This document shows, piece after piece, positions 20,949 to 32,460 of a stretch of 64,000 bases of DNA; position 1 is the stretch's first letter; every line of letters begins with the position of its first letter. A program made the translations under genes and the position numbers. Location: assembly GCA_003184365.1 (NCBI GenBank), contig NKYR01000106.1:1-64000 (forward strand). Direction: 5' to 3'. Source of the DNA: Evernia prunastri (lineage: Eukaryota; Ascomycota; Lecanoromycetes; Lecanorales; Parmeliaceae). Below the pieces are notes generated by a model. That model was not told where the DNA came from. It worked only from the letters and a program-made list of their open reading frames with translations, and made no database searches.

Positions 20949-21701
20949 CTCTAGATTTGGAAGCATCTACATTAGTCGTGTCAGCTTAGCACATTGCCTT
21001 CCAGTAAGCGTGAACTTGACCTTGCGATGAGCGAGAATACGACGAGTATGATCACCCGATACCATTGCTCGAACTATGACTCTGTAAAGAAAGAATAATT
21101 AAAGATCAAGCTGACCTGGAAAGTGTAGTGGTTAATCTATTGAATGAAAAGACGGTGATTAAACAGTGTTGATGTTCAAGGCGAAAAGCGATGTAGAGCA
21201 AGAGTGAGGTCAACAGTAAAGTACAAACCCGGAAGTTCACAGGAACGGCAGGCGCATTTCGCTCCCCGGATGCCTTCAGGCGGCGTGCGCGGACTCGCAT
21301 CACCGTTAGCGAGGGTATGGGCAGCCGGCATGACAGCTCAAGCCATGGTCTTGCAAAGGAAGAACGACTTCAAGCTAACATTAATATTCTCACGGAGTGG
21401 GGGTTGGCGTGAAATAGCGGTGGTGGGAAGTGTTGATGTTGAGGTGAAGGTGGAGCAGAGTGGAAGTGAGGTGGTCAACAGTACAAACACGCAACTGCCA
21501 TGAGCAAGAAGAGCAGACGCATCACTTAGAGGAAATCTAAACCCGCCATGCTTTCCCTGCCATAAATCAATTAAATTGGCCGATAGAGCCTTGTTCCTAT
21601 GCGATCGCTCCCGTTGTCCATTCCCCAGCTGCAAACTTGGTCCATTGGTGACCTGGTATCTCATGAAAATTACTATCATAGAAGGCTAAGGCGCAAACCC
21701 G
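20949..21701. other. Intergenic region with imperfect 265-bp-spaced duplication
   Basis: A segment beginning GTGTTGATGTT at about 21,160 recurs imperfectly at about 21,428. Both copies contain GTGTTGATGTT, a GTGAGGT stretch, TCAACAGTA and ACAAAC. The gap lies between the BTB gene's 5' end and the 3' end of the Myb-like gene. No coding pattern was found. Confidence 0.35.
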
Positions 21702-22735
21702 TCAGATCTTTCCTCCGAAATTCTCCTTTGCATACTGCTCGCACGCCTGAGCCCGTCAGCACACATGGACGGTGACGCAGAGTGGCTCAGCTGGCCTACC
21801 TTGGCTGGCTTCCCAACTTTCTGTCCGATGACCTTCCATTTGTTTGTCTCGTATTCCTTGATGGCTGCCAGCAAAGCCGCGCTCTGATCATCCTTTGTCA
21901 ATATCGTCTCCGACGGCACGGTGTTCGCGAAGCTTACATCATCCTCCGCAAAGTCGGCATAGTGCATGTCCTGCAATGCAATTAGCCTTCCGTCAAACGA
22001 CTGTTCCCGAGCTTCGTACCTTGTACCAATGCTTCTTGACGCTTCCTTCGGTCCTGTTGGGGAAGGTCTTTGAGCAGTCAGTCAAAGGCCGCCTTCATAT
22101 GACCTTGACCTCTTCACCTTTGCGATCTCGCCCCAGCTGTTTCCTGCATCCCTCATGACTTTCAGTCGCTGCTCCTCTGCCGGAGTCCAGGGTGTATTGG
22201 TCCTGCTCTTCTTGGGCGGGGGCATCGATGAAGACGCCTCGTTGGCGTCCTCGCCTTGCTGTCCACCATCGCTTGGCTCACCCAGGCTTGTCGAGGGCAT
22301 TGAGGAGGACATTGGTGGCATCGCAGCTATCGGCGTGGATCCAGGCTGCTTGCGCTTTCGTGAGGGAGGAGGGCTAGCTTGCGATGGTGGTTGTGATTGC
22401 GGCGCCAGCAGTTGCGGTTGTTGTGATGGTGGAGGCCCCGGAGGTGGCTGATAAGGCTGTTGGAGGTGAGTCGGGTGAGGACCGTAGGGGTTCGGGGTGA
22501 AGTAGGACTGCGGTTGCTGGGTCTGCATCATGGGAGGAGCAGTCGTTGTAGGTTGTGGGCGGACCGGACGTCCTCGATTTGAAGACGAGCTGCGCGCAGA
22601 AAGATTGAATGCATATTAGCAGGTGAGTCGGGAAGGGAAGTCGAGGTGACACGAAGGCAGGCGACAAGGCGAGACATGCTGGTGACCTGGGTCCTTTTTA
22701 ATTTTCGAGAGCAGGAATCTTTTCACTCACGACAT
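21702..22735 (-). CDS. Two-repeat SANT/Myb-like DNA-binding protein
   Basis: Five exons: 22735-22731 (only ATGTC), 22589-22118, 22067-22020, 21970-21800 and 21746-21702, giving 246 residues. The first intron (22730-22590, 141 nt) begins GTGAGT and ends GCGCGCAG. Joining restores an in-frame Ser-rich leader upstream of MMQTQQPQ. The N-terminal 110 residues are Pro/Gln-rich. A Myb/SANT repeat follows (TPWTPAEEQRLKVMRDAGNS, then W-GEIAK|TFPNRTEGSVKKHWYK). A second, diverged helix block (LLAAIKEYETNKWKVIGQKV, then GKPAK|ACEQYAKENF) completes the domain. It is likely a nuclear transcription or chromatin factor. Targets are unknown. The start rests on splice logic rather than a long exon, so the first five bases are the least certain part. 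Confidence 0.82.
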
Positions 22736-25525
22736 GGTAGCGGCGGGCCGCTCTGAAGCGAGAAACGGCAACGTAGTATGGGGCAGGAATAATCGTGATT
22801 ATTGGGCAGTTGGCGTCATCCACCGACGGGTAGGTAGTCAAAGCGAGTGTGGGATTTTTGGCTGAACGGGTGATCAGACCGCGCTTTGTCGATCTGGGAA
22901 TTCTTGGAGGGCATCCAGGTCTGCTAGTCCATCTTGCCGTGTTGGTTTATGTATCTTCCGAAGTCGCTGATAATGTAGTAACATGGATGAGAGAAGTAGG
23001 AACTTTTGGTCTGGGTGACGCATCGCAATAAGGTAGCTTTGTGTGATGGCGACTGCATCACGCGGCCGTTGTTGCGATACATGGGACATGGGCATTGGCG
23101 CAAGCGGACGCAGCTTGTTAAGTATCGAGGTACCAATTGACAGCGAGTTGCCCTTTTCGGTGTCCCTCCAGTCCAGAAGGAGAATGCGGGGTCACGCCTA
23201 TTTGACGCTTCGAGAAAGGGGGGGTATGGGTATAAGTATGTCCGGAGTCGTCTCGTCGTCGCGCTTCGGTACCTATTCCCACGGAGATGGAGTGAGGCAT
23301 CACCGACATTGGGGCGGGCGAATGACGCTGAAGGCAGATAGGATCTCGTGACCGTAGGCTATAGTGATGAAGACGTTTGAGAGGCTGACGCGTGTGATGT
23401 GGCTGGAAGGCTGAGGGTTGTGTTGAACCTGGGTACGAGGAAGATACCTGCATGGGAGTGCATGAGGACTGCATGCTTTGACCGTTTGACGTTGGTTCTA
23501 TCCCCCGGCGCAACGGTGAGCCGGTGAGACGATGCCTGAAACAGCCTTAGACCGTGTTTCCTTAGGGGTGAACCGTGAATTAGGATGAATTATGGGGGGA
23601 AGCCACTGGAGCCACTGGAGTCCACTGGGAGTCCACTGGATCACTATTCTGCCTACCATCCTGCCATAGTTCAATTTACTTCGCACCTGCATCCAACCAA
23701 GCAATCTTCAACAAATGGGAAATCAAGTTTTATTGACCACAAACAAACAAAAAAAAAAAAAAAGAGGAACTCGCTACTAACACTCCACCAACTAACGGCC
23801 TTTTCTTTCTCCTTCTTTTTGGTTGATGCCGGTCATCTCGCAGATGATTAGCTCCCTATTAATTAATATTCGATTTACACACTTAAGCTCATCTTAGACC
23901 TTTCCGATTAATTGTTTCAAGGGAAAAAAAGAGAAGAAAAGATAACAAGAAAATAGAAGAAAAGAAAACCGGCGCTACTGTTACAAAGTTACCGTACCTA
24001 TGTTGTAAAACACCCACTAACCAGGCCGCCGCTTCGGCCCCCTCAAGATCCCTGAGAGGACCCGCGCTGCTCCAAGTGCCCGGCCCCCAATGTGCCCTAA
24101 ATGTGCGCCCTAAAAGCGTGGTAGCCTCAATAGACTCACAGCCTCATATGGGGAGATGGGATGAAACAAAGATGCAACATCTTCCTAAAAGTACTCCTGA
24201 CCTTCGCCATCGTTTCAATCCTCGTATCATATTTAGTGAGCAACCCGAGCTCGTGTATACACTTTCAACTTGAAAGTGGTGGAGCTACCTAGTTGACAGC
24301 GCGTCAAGCCTTTCACTTCAACGCACCAAATCTGACGATTCGCTTGCATGGCGCTTCTTCTACAGGGTCTTCCTCCCTCTCTCTCTCTCTTATGCCTTGA
24401 GTATGCACATTCTTCAGCCTCATACTACTGCTAAATGTCCTTTCACCACTTTTAATCATTATCCAACGCTTCAATCAAAATTGAATTCATCGAGGCGCAC
24501 TGCACACTGTACCACCAACTCGACGCTCCTACCAAACGATTTAAACCATATGTCATGTACACATCGCTATGTTTGCCCTCCTTCTTTCTTTTGCTTTGTT
24601 TCATGTCAGCCAGTAATAGATGCCTGTTCCCAATGGTGCCGTTCGCAACTATGTTTCCTTTCGGGTTAATGTCAAACTCCTTCAAGCACGGCACGGCATT
24701 CGCTTAGGACATAATCTGGAAAGGATCTCTTCGCAGTTTCGTAACATCAGCATACCCTGACTGGTCAATGCAACCCCTGGTGCGCCTTTTCCGAGGCCAT
24801 CTCATGCCATCTTATGCCATCTCATGCCGACAGATATCATAATAATCATATAAGCTCCTGCCTCTGCCTCCGCCGCAATTGGTTCGCGGATTCATGCATT
24901 CATTATTCCAGCATTCCATTTTCTCATGTGGCGTATGACTGCAGCTTGCTATCTAGGGACCACACAAGTCGCTGCTTCAATTCATGATTCCACGCCCCCC
25001 CAACGCCCCTTCAGACCTGCAGACACGTCTTACCCCATCCTTCTAACCTGGCGAGGAACAGCTTGCGCTGCCCAAATTTGACAATCCACTAGGACATTGG
25101 AAACGTGAGAGTTACCACTCTGACGATTAGCTTGGTGCCACTAAGACAAAATCTTCTAAACGTCCTTCGAAAAGCAAAGGCATAGATATAGTGGTCTGGA
25201 CCTAGCTGATGATAGATTCGTCTATATCACCGCTGGACTCCTCAAAGTACTCCGAAGTATATAATCGCTATTCTTCGTCCCACTGGCTGGGTCTTTTGTA
25301 TTCATTTACATATCGTCGGCTACTTGCATTAATATCTCGATCATCAACATCAATCACCATCCAATCCCAGGCTCTCTTCGAGAAGCTAGTATCGACCAAC
25401 GTTTCAGTGCTCCAGCAGACTTACCTCGTCAGACTTACATACCGAGTCGAATACCGGTCGAGCTCCGGACATCAAAACCTTTTTCAACAAAGATTCATAT
25501 CGGCAACGCGGTTCCAATATTCAGC
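22736..25525. other. Gene-free interval between two Myb-like genes
   Basis: This 2.8 kb lies between divergently transcribed genes and probably holds long 5' regions for both. Notable bits are a poly-A run near 23,748-23,763, AT-rich sequence around 23,860-23,960, and a triplicated CATCTYATGC motif at about 24,796-24,829. A 131-residue minus-strand frame at 23118-23513 has no domain or codon signal. Confidence 0.4.
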
Positions 25526-26532
25526 ATGGCTTACGCACCCACGCAAAAGCCCATGATGGTCAAATCAAATTCAGCAGCGGACTCACAAGGCCTTCGCGCT
25601 CCAGTAGTGCACCGGCATCGCAAGACAGTCTCCACTGGTGGAGGCAGAGCTTGGTCTGATGCAGAGGTACGAATATGCAAAAGCGTTTCAAGCAGAGGCT
25701 TTCGTTGACAGATACTTAGGAGGCTTACCTCATTGAGACGCGAGAGCACAAGATGCCCTACAAGCACATTGCCAGCCAGCTCAAGAAGACGGAGCTAGCC
25801 TGTCGACTCCACTACCATCAGCTCTCTTTCGGCAGCAAGAGCCGCCGTCACTCCCAAGTTCCCCTGAACGTATACGAACGATCGTCGGCCCCACCACCAG
25901 CGCAATCGAGGGGTGGGACTCCTCAGAGACAGCTGCCCTCTTTTTCGCCCCCGGCCAGTCCTCCTGAGACCATGGAGTACAGTCCAAGCGAGGCGTCTTC
26001 TCGGACGCCTCAAAACCACAAAGCCATCCTGCCCAAGCCAGTCCCCAGCATACACCGCCGCGTCACCGACACCCAGTCGCTCCGCTTAGTCACTCAGGAC
26101 ATGGACCGCTTGCAGGAACGCCAACCCGTCGATATCGCCAAGCTCGATCGCATCTACGACGCTCACCGCTTACATTTCTGGTCCACCATTGCCCGCAATT
26201 ATGGCGGCAACCTGTCGCCGGCGACGCTGGAAGAGGCATGGTGTCAATCGCACGGCCTGTCCAGCTCAAAGTTCCCACCGACCCCCCGCGGTAGCCCGCA
26301 CGACTCGCACGCACCGTCGAACATCCTCAGCGGGGCCCCGTTCAGCGCCATGACGGATTCCGGCAAAGGCTTCACCCCCATCAACAGCGAAACCTCGGGC
26401 TCGAAGCCCACGGCAGCGCCACGGCAAAACTCGTTCGCAATCTCCTCCCTGCTCACCGAGGACCGGGAAGTCCGGAGTCCAGCACGGGAGAAGAAGCCGG
26501 AGGATGTGGAAATGGCGGCGAGGAGGGAGTGA
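25526..26532 (+). CDS. Single SANT/Myb-like domain protein
   Basis: Two exons, 25526-25666 and 25720-26532 (53-nt GT-AG intron), giving 317 residues. The splice joins the first Myb helix: GGGRAWSDAE|EAYLIETREHKMPYK, followed by IASQLKKTELACRLHYHQLSFG. This is a compact SANT/Myb-like helix-turn-helix. The middle is Pro/Ser-rich and disordered. A second ordered patch (LDRIYDAHRLHFWSTIARNY, then SPATLEEAW) and a C-terminal FAISSLLTEDREVRSP motif look conserved. It is likely a nuclear DNA-binding regulator (inference from the domain). The upstream leader is long and pyrimidine-rich. Confidence 0.82.
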
Positions 26533-26989
26533 TGGAGGGTTTTTTGCGCGTCGCTGGCCGATGGGAACTTGGTGCGGTATAAAAGCAAGGCTCCGGTAAT
26601 TTATTCTCGTCGCTTATCAGCACGGAGCCTTTCTACGAATGAAAAGGGAAATTTCATCTCTGCTCGGCGGTTGGAGTCCCCCCTTTGTTGGAATCTCAAA
26701 GCTACGGTGTATATGGTCATGAAGAGCATGGAGTTCCGTCCGGTCTCTACGGAGACTCTCAGCAATTAATTCAGTCTTAATCCTGTTCTGTATTGAGCGT
26801 GGGGAACCCCACAGTCCTTTCTCATATCCCTCCCCCCTCTCGTCTCCCACCACCCACAGCGTAGCCAGCCAGTCAGTTAATCTACATAGCAGATACAGGA
26901 AAGGAGGAAAGTCACAAAAGAAAGAAAGCCCGATCAATCCACCCTCTCCTCCCAAACCCTTCCCAGCCCATCTACATCTGCACCATACC

Positions 26990-27536
26990 CTTTCCTCTCC
27001 CTCTCCCTCTCCCTCTCCCCTCCCCACCCCATCAAACCCAGCCCCATCCAACCCGCCTCCCCGCGCAACCATATCCCAATCAGTAATAGCCTACCCGCCC
27101 CGCCTCTACTCTAAGAGTACCTACCTAAAGTAGGTAAGAGTAGGTAAGCATAAGCCGATCCCAAAATCTCACTCTCACCGGGCTTCCCCCACTTACGCCA
27201 AGCTTTTCAAACGAACCCGGAATAAAGTAAAGTAAGCACGTGGGAAAAAGTTGGATGAAGAAGAAGAAGAAGAAGAAGGAAGGGGGGGGAAGAAACGCGC
27301 GGCGTAATAGTGTCGTACGTCTGACACGTTTTGAGCGGCGTAGTTTGGTAAGTTAGTGCGGAGTTGAGGTGTGCGTTTCAGGTGGGGGGTTTGGGCCGGG
27401 TTGGGGGTTGGGGGGTTGGGAGTTGGGAAGGTGTGAGTTTGGGGTTTGGGGCTTTTTGGTTTGGGGTTGGTTTGTTTGGGGTTGGTTTGGGGTTGAGGGG
27501 ATGGGAGAGGGATGAAGGAGGAGGAAGAAGGGGAAA

Positions 27537-27579
<43 letters not shown>

Positions 27580-27770
27580 TAGGGTAGATAGGTAGGTAGG
27601 TAGGTAGGTAGGTAAGTCCTTCAGCAAGCAAGGCGCTGCAGACATAACTAGTCCCATAAGGTACGCGTGGTCATGTCGTGAGTGGAAGAATTGAGGACCG
27701 GGGTTGAGTTGGCTTGTTCTGATTAGGTTTGGAAATCTACGTGTATCGTACGTACGTACGTACGTACGCA
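26990..27770. repeat. Cluster of simple repeats
   Basis: Within 780 bp are CCCTCT units (about 26,996-27,027), GAA (27,257-27,279), a G-rich GGGTTTGGGG-like tract (about 27,380-27,500), AG dinucleotides (about 27,541-27,575), GGTA tetranucleotides (27,587-27,614) and CGTA tetranucleotides (about 27,747-27,769). Open frames here are artefacts of the repeats. The G-rich tract has many runs of three or four G and could form G-quadruplexes. Confidence 0.8.
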
Positions 27771-28079
27771 TCTAATCGCACAATTTTCCAGCCGTGGACA
27801 CAGACAGGCATGGCGGGACGGAGTGGTGTTCCGACTGCACCTCAGAAGCAATACGAACTCAACAGAACAGAGCAAAGGCCCATCCCGTCCGAGAGAAAAA
27901 GGGCCCCGTGGGCTTTTTGGCAGGCTTTGTGCTGTACATCGTACCTGGCTCTGCGGAGTATGCATGCATACATGGTCTAGTTTAGCACGGGGGGGAGGAA
28001 GCAAGGGGGGAGGGGGATGAGACGGTCTCGGTATGGAATGACCAACAGTGCCTGCCTGGTTTGGGGCTGGATTTGATAC

Positions 28080-28131
28080 ACGGACTCAATTCACTCGCTC
28101 ATTCACTCGCTCATTCACTCATCTGCTTGCT
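28080..28131. repeat. Short TCACTCGCTCAT tandem repeat
   Basis: Three near-identical units of TCACTCGCTCAT (the last diverged) lie upstream of the candidate gene at 28.5 kb. Simple-sequence expansion with no coding sign. Confidence 0.6.
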
Positions 28132-28499
28132 CACACCTCGCTGAGACAGGCAGGAGGAATGAAGTGAAGAGGATAGAAGAGAAAAGAGCGAGAGCGGGGG
28201 AAAGAGAAGGCGAGGGAGGCAATCACACACACGCTCATACGCTGTTGGTCACGTTTACGCTTCAACTATTTTTCGCAGTCCTTGCGAATCGCAAGCTCTC
28301 CCTCTTTCCTCCTCTTCTTGCGTCCTTCTCCTTCACAGCACAGGTACGATCCCTTCGGATTCGCCGCTTGCTGCACGCCTCGGAGTCCCGTTCGATTTTC
28401 TTAAAGCTTCGCCGATATGAAGGAGAGAAGGACGGATTGAAGGACAGTATTAAATCTCGTGCATATCCACCGCCATTGAACAAACATACTTCTACAGGC

Positions 28500-28983
28500 C
28501 GATGCGATCCATACAGTTCATGGCCTCGGCGCACTCCAATCACATTCCCATTCAAATCGACACCGACACCTCCACCCTTCCACCACCTCCATCACAGACA
28601 GCGTCAACGTCAACATCTCTCAAGCCATGCGGCCTGAAACCCCTAGCCCAGCATGGCCAGCAAAAATCCTGGCACCGCAGCGGACGAAAACGGCCCAAAC
28701 CGCTCAAACTGTCGACTCCCGCAAGACCGGACTCGACCGCGTCAACGCTACCTCCTCTTGCACCGATCACGTTGACGGCAACTTCGTCGTCCCCAGAGGC
28801 GGAGGCGCAGTACTACACCTTCCAGTTCTTTCTCGATTGTCAACATTGACGGGCGTTTGAAGTACTTTGGCTTTGGCAGTCTGGCACTGCGGAAGGAGAG
28901 GGAGGAAGTGTGGCTATATGTGCTCGCCGGTCTCGAGACAGGCGATTACTCAACCGTCCGAGAAGACAAGTCGCAGGAGATAT
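28500..28983 (+). pseudogene. Frame-conflicted gene candidate
   Basis: A plausible leader intron (GTACGA at 28344 to TTCTACAG at 28499) precedes this segment. From the ATG at 28627 the frame MRPETPSPAWPAKILAPQ... uses mostly C-ending codons to about 28,800, like real genes here. It ends at 28860 (encoding ...STLTGV). From about 28,810 a different frame gains coding character (SIVNIDGRLKYFGFGSLALR to KSQEI, stop at 28983). A third frame from 28520 also stays open to 28849. I found no consensus intron that joins them. It may be a gene with an indel, a sequencing error, or an unusual intron. No family recognised. Confidence 0.3.
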
Positions 28984-30550
28984 AACTTTTTTGGGAGGTG
29001 TCTGCGTGTCTTTCCTTTCACCTCAGATGCTGCTCATCGGGCTATCTATGGTCTGAAACCAGTTAATTCTGGCGGCGATGAAAAACAAAAGCCAGAACCA
29101 TAACTATCGTCGTCCATCAGAGCTCAATGCATACGCTGGGACGATGCATGAGTGTAGACCTGCAATGACTGATTATTCAAAGAGAGCACCCTAGCCTCGA
29201 TGTATGGACCAGAACCCGGGAATAAAATTGGTAGCTTGCGAAGACATTGAGACCGCTGCGACTTTTATTCGTGGGATCTAGGGTTAGAAAAGGATGAATT
29301 GGTGAGCGCATGTGCGCCTTTCATTCAGACTCGTGACTTGGCTGGAGAGATAGCTGTTATGTCGAGAGGAATTCTTGGAGGAGCCTCGTTCTCAAGGCAG
29401 TTAATCATGTTAATCTTTATTGGGTAGTAGTAGAAACGTCAATTTTGCAGCAACATCGACATGGTCGAGTTCCGTTAACAGAGGTCATAGCCTCCATGTT
29501 ACAAGGGAGATGGCAGTTCAAAAACCGTAGCGAGTAGACCATCTTCGTGTCACATCTGTTGAGCCTCTGGAGCGGTGCAATTCCCTACTTTCAAAAATCC
29601 ATTGGTCGTTCATCTCGCAGAAGTCTGCAATGCCCAGATTTTCACAAAGAAAATTGCTATTCAGAATTCCAGAATTTCATCAAGGGAGCAGAACTTTCCT
29701 TCACTCGCATGCTTGTGCTGGTGTCAGACCGAAGGTTTCTCCTCATACATCATGGGAGTTTCGAATTTTCTTCTTGGGTTTCACTTTCCTGCTAAGTTGG
29801 TAAAGGCCCCTGAGGCGGATTGGTCTCGCACATTCATACATTCTCCAAGTCATGAAGCTATGGCTTTGCTTGTTGCTGAGTTTCACCTTCACATCCGTCA
29901 TCTGTCTGCTTAAAGCAGCGAACTTGAAGTTGCCAGAACTGCTCCTAGAACACCCCGGAATGGGGTACCGTATCAGGAAAAGTATGGTGTGATCCGACCC
30001 CGACATAGCTCATCCGAAATTCGTGAAAATTCCAATTCCTTGCAATGCTGGGTGATAGGTAGATCTCCCTAGCGCAGCATATGCGGAGGACGAGTGACCG
30101 AAGACAAATAGTGGGACCGGCTTGGCCCTCGGCCAATGGGCGGCCGAAGGACATGGATAGGCTCGGTGACTTTTTGTGCCTCAATCATGTAATGGTGAGC
30201 TGGAGCAGCGGGGTTGAATTGGATATCCACCTATCGCATCTTCGTGCTTTCCCTTGGAACTTTGCAAGCCTGCAGCTATTCTAGCCACTTCTGCCTCTCA
30301 CACAGCCTGAGACTGTAGGATGATGTGCACTACTGCAGTTTCAAACGTCCAGCATGCAAGACTCGTTAGGCGTATGTGTTTGCAGCTCTAGGAGGGTGTG
30401 GGTCTAAAGGTGTGATACAGATTCCTTTACTAGGCAATGATAAACCAAATCTAGGTTTACTTCGTACATGCCCGATCTGTTGGTTGTTTGTACCTTCGAT
30501 GTCACTATGATCGAGTGGAGTGTCTAGAACCCCTCCATAAAGTAGTTCCC
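28984..30550. other. Gene-free interval
   Basis: About 1.6 kb with no recognised domain or splice-linked coding signal. A 112-residue frame at 29575-29913 has no domain. The right end holds the 3' end of the Ada-type gene. Confidence 0.4.
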
Positions 30551-31996
30551 TCAACACTCTAACACATTGTCGTGGGTGAGTTTCAGCCACAGTCTCGCTC
30601 TCCAAAGTACGGGGAGCACGTCAGCAGCCAGCTCAACATCCCGATCTTGGCATTTCTCCTCAAGCTCTCTAACACATTGCTCAAGGCGTTTTGAATGTTC
30701 TCCAGATCTCTTGCTTGTTCGAAAACAAATGCCTACCTGTATGCTAGAATGTTGCAAGAGGACCACAGCGTGCACAGTCACATTCGGAGCTTTCCTGTCT
30801 CTCGAATATGCGACTTCAAGGTCTCCCACTGGTGCGGAGACTCGGCAGTACTCAACTGACGTAGCCTTTGCTCCATTCGCATAATCTTCAGGACTCAGAC
30901 CACCTAGTGCCTTGCGTGCCGTTCGGTCACTCCAGCGTGGCGATAGTTGCACTACACTTTGGTCCGGTCTATTTACTCGTGTCGAGTAAGCGCAAAGAGA
31001 ATCTTGGAGGGCAATTGCATGACAGGCAGTGACGAAGTCTGCTGGTGTGACCTGTGTCGTTGCTTTGAAGAGGCGATGGAAATGGAAGGCGCTCAGTCCT
31101 GCTAACTTAGCCAGAGACTCTAATTTCAGGCCTTCCTCTTTCACCTCATAAGGTTTCTCGAACGTCTCAGCGATAACTCTGCGAAGAACCTGAGAAATCG
31201 CAAGGACTCGAGTGTTTCCTGTGCCTGAAGCCTCAGGCTCACAGCGCTTGCACGGCCGGAAGTTCGCCTGTTCAGCAGCCTCGATAGCTCCAGGAAAGGA
31301 GAAGAATCTGACATGCCTTCTTGAAGGACGACGGGAGGCACATGATGGGCGGCAGAATATTTTGGTCGTTAAAACGCCGTACAAGAAGCAGCGATCTGCT
31401 GCCCGAGACCGGGATAACGTTGCATGCCAGCGCTGGTTCTCCGTGCCGAAGCTGCTGACGCTTCCAACTGTGGGAACGCGGAAGCCGTTGGAGGCAGAAA
31501 GAGAAGTAGGCGTCGAGTACTTCGTCAGATCGGGCGTTGGCTGGTAGCTATTTTCTAGATTGATTGGAACAGTGTTTGAGATTGTGGTGTCTTTCACAGC
31601 TCCTTTCCATGACTTCGACAACTCTACTGGACGAGGACTAAGGAAGGAATCGAACGACTGATCGTCCGCCTGAAACATAGCTTGGCCAAAGTCGGCGTTC
31701 AAAGCTTCACACCAATCATCTTGGGCTGTGCTTTCACTGTCGGCGTTGCATCCAAGGCTGTCAAGACCGCGCAGATTATCTTGAGCTAATGAGCTTGTCA
31801 GGTCTCCATACTCGTACTCGTTGCCTAGGAAGTCATTGACTAGGGCACCATTCTCAGATCTTGACGCTTGCACTACATCACTCGGACTGAATGTACACCT
31901 CTCTACTACGTCCGAGTTCATGAAGGAATAATCAAATTCGTTGGAGTCAGGATGGTCAAAAGCTTGATTGTACGTGAAATCGACTTGTGCCGCCAT
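30551..31996 (-). CDS. ada: Ada-type regulator: methyl-accepting zinc domain plus AraC-type HTH
   Basis: Single exon, 481 residues, ATG at 31996. Residues 1-185 are acidic and Ser-rich, like a eukaryotic activation region. Residues 189-255 match the Ada metal-binding domain: QRWHATLSRSRAADRCFLYG, then TTKIFCRPSC and FRPCKRC. The four expected Zn cysteines are C215, C219, C249 and C252; C215 corresponds to the residue that takes methyl from DNA phosphotriesters in bacterial Ada. Residues 265-325 form an AraC-like HTH (LESLAKLAGLSAFHFHRLFK). The remainder (SAPVGDLEVAYSRD...) resembles the start of a methylguanine methyltransferase-like region, but no PCHR active-site motif is present. It therefore probably senses alkylation and activates transcription without repairing O6-methylguanine. 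It is divergent from a flavin-reductase-like gene 464 bp away. Bacterial ancestry is plausible. Confidence 0.88.
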   Translation of the reverse strand: MAAQVDFTYNQAFDHPDSNEFDYSFMNSDVVERCTFSPSDVVQASRSENGALVNDFLGNEYEYGDLTSSLAQDNLRGLDSLGCNADSESTAQDDWCEALNADFGQAMFQADDQSFDSFLSPRPVELSKSWKGAVKDTTISNTVPINLENSYQPTPDLTKYSTPTSLSASNGFRVPTVGSVSSFGTENQRWHATLSRSRAADRCFLYGVLTTKIFCRPSCASRRPSRRHVRFFSFPGAIEAAEQANFRPCKRCEPEASGTGNTRVLAISQVLRRVIAETFEKPYEVKEEGLKLESLAKLAGLSAFHFHRLFKATTQVTPADFVTACHAIALQDSLCAYSTRVNRPDQSVVQLSPRWSDRTARKALGGLSPEDYANGAKATSVEYCRVSAPVGDLEVAYSRDRKAPNVTVHAVVLLQHSSIQVGICFRTSKRSGEHSKRLEQCVRELEEKCQDRDVELAADVLPVLWRARLWLKLTHDNVLEC

Positions 31997-32216
31997 TGTC
32001 TCGATTTTGGAGAGGTCGTTCAGAAGCTTCGAGTAGAAATGTACATCAAGTCGGTGGCTCCCTGTTTCTTATTTGACTGGCAAAGAGATGCGTTTGCGCC
32101 TTGAAAGCCTGCGCATTTGTCTACAATGGACCGAACTGTAGAGCTGGTGGAGGAGCGAAAAGTCCCGGGGGATCATCGGGGCGAGGCTTCCAAGCACCAA
32201 ACATCTTGGCATCAGA

Positions 32217-32249
32217 CTTTGGCACCAAGATTGAGCATTGCTGCCAAAG
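32217..32249. promoter_or_regulatory. Perfect inverted repeat in the divergent promoter
   Basis: CTTTGGCA (32217-32224) and TGCCAAAG (32242-32249) are exact inverse complements, 17 bp apart. They lie about 220 bp from both the ada and flavin-reductase start codons. This is a candidate operator, possibly for Ada autoregulation. AraC-family proteins often prefer direct repeats, so another dimeric factor is equally possible. Confidence 0.4.
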
Positions 32250-32320
32250 CAGGCCTTTTCCCAATGATTAGCTTTGCTGTGAAACTAGGGGATTCCTTTC
32301 GAGAATGGGCCGTGCCTCCA

Positions 32321-32328
32321 ATATATAA
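32321..32328 (+). promoter_or_regulatory. TATA box for the flavin-reductase-like gene
   Basis: ATATATAA lies 133 bp upstream of the ATG at 32461, in the expected orientation and followed by a pyrimidine-containing leader. Good TATA match, distance slightly long for a direct start. Confidence 0.5.
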
Positions 32329-32460
32329 GATTCAAATCTGTTCACTGTATCTATATTTTCAAGTACCACTAAAACCAAGACTTCGAGCCTGAGCCAAAGT
32401 GAGTACAACAGTCATCTCAATCATTCTATCCCTCATTACACACATCCAAGCCTGAACAAA

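Noticed and set aside
27193..27771. 192-residue minus-strand frame rich in YLPT and SLSL repeats
   Set aside because: It is the translation of GGTA, AG and G-rich microsatellites; no unique sequence or codon bias.
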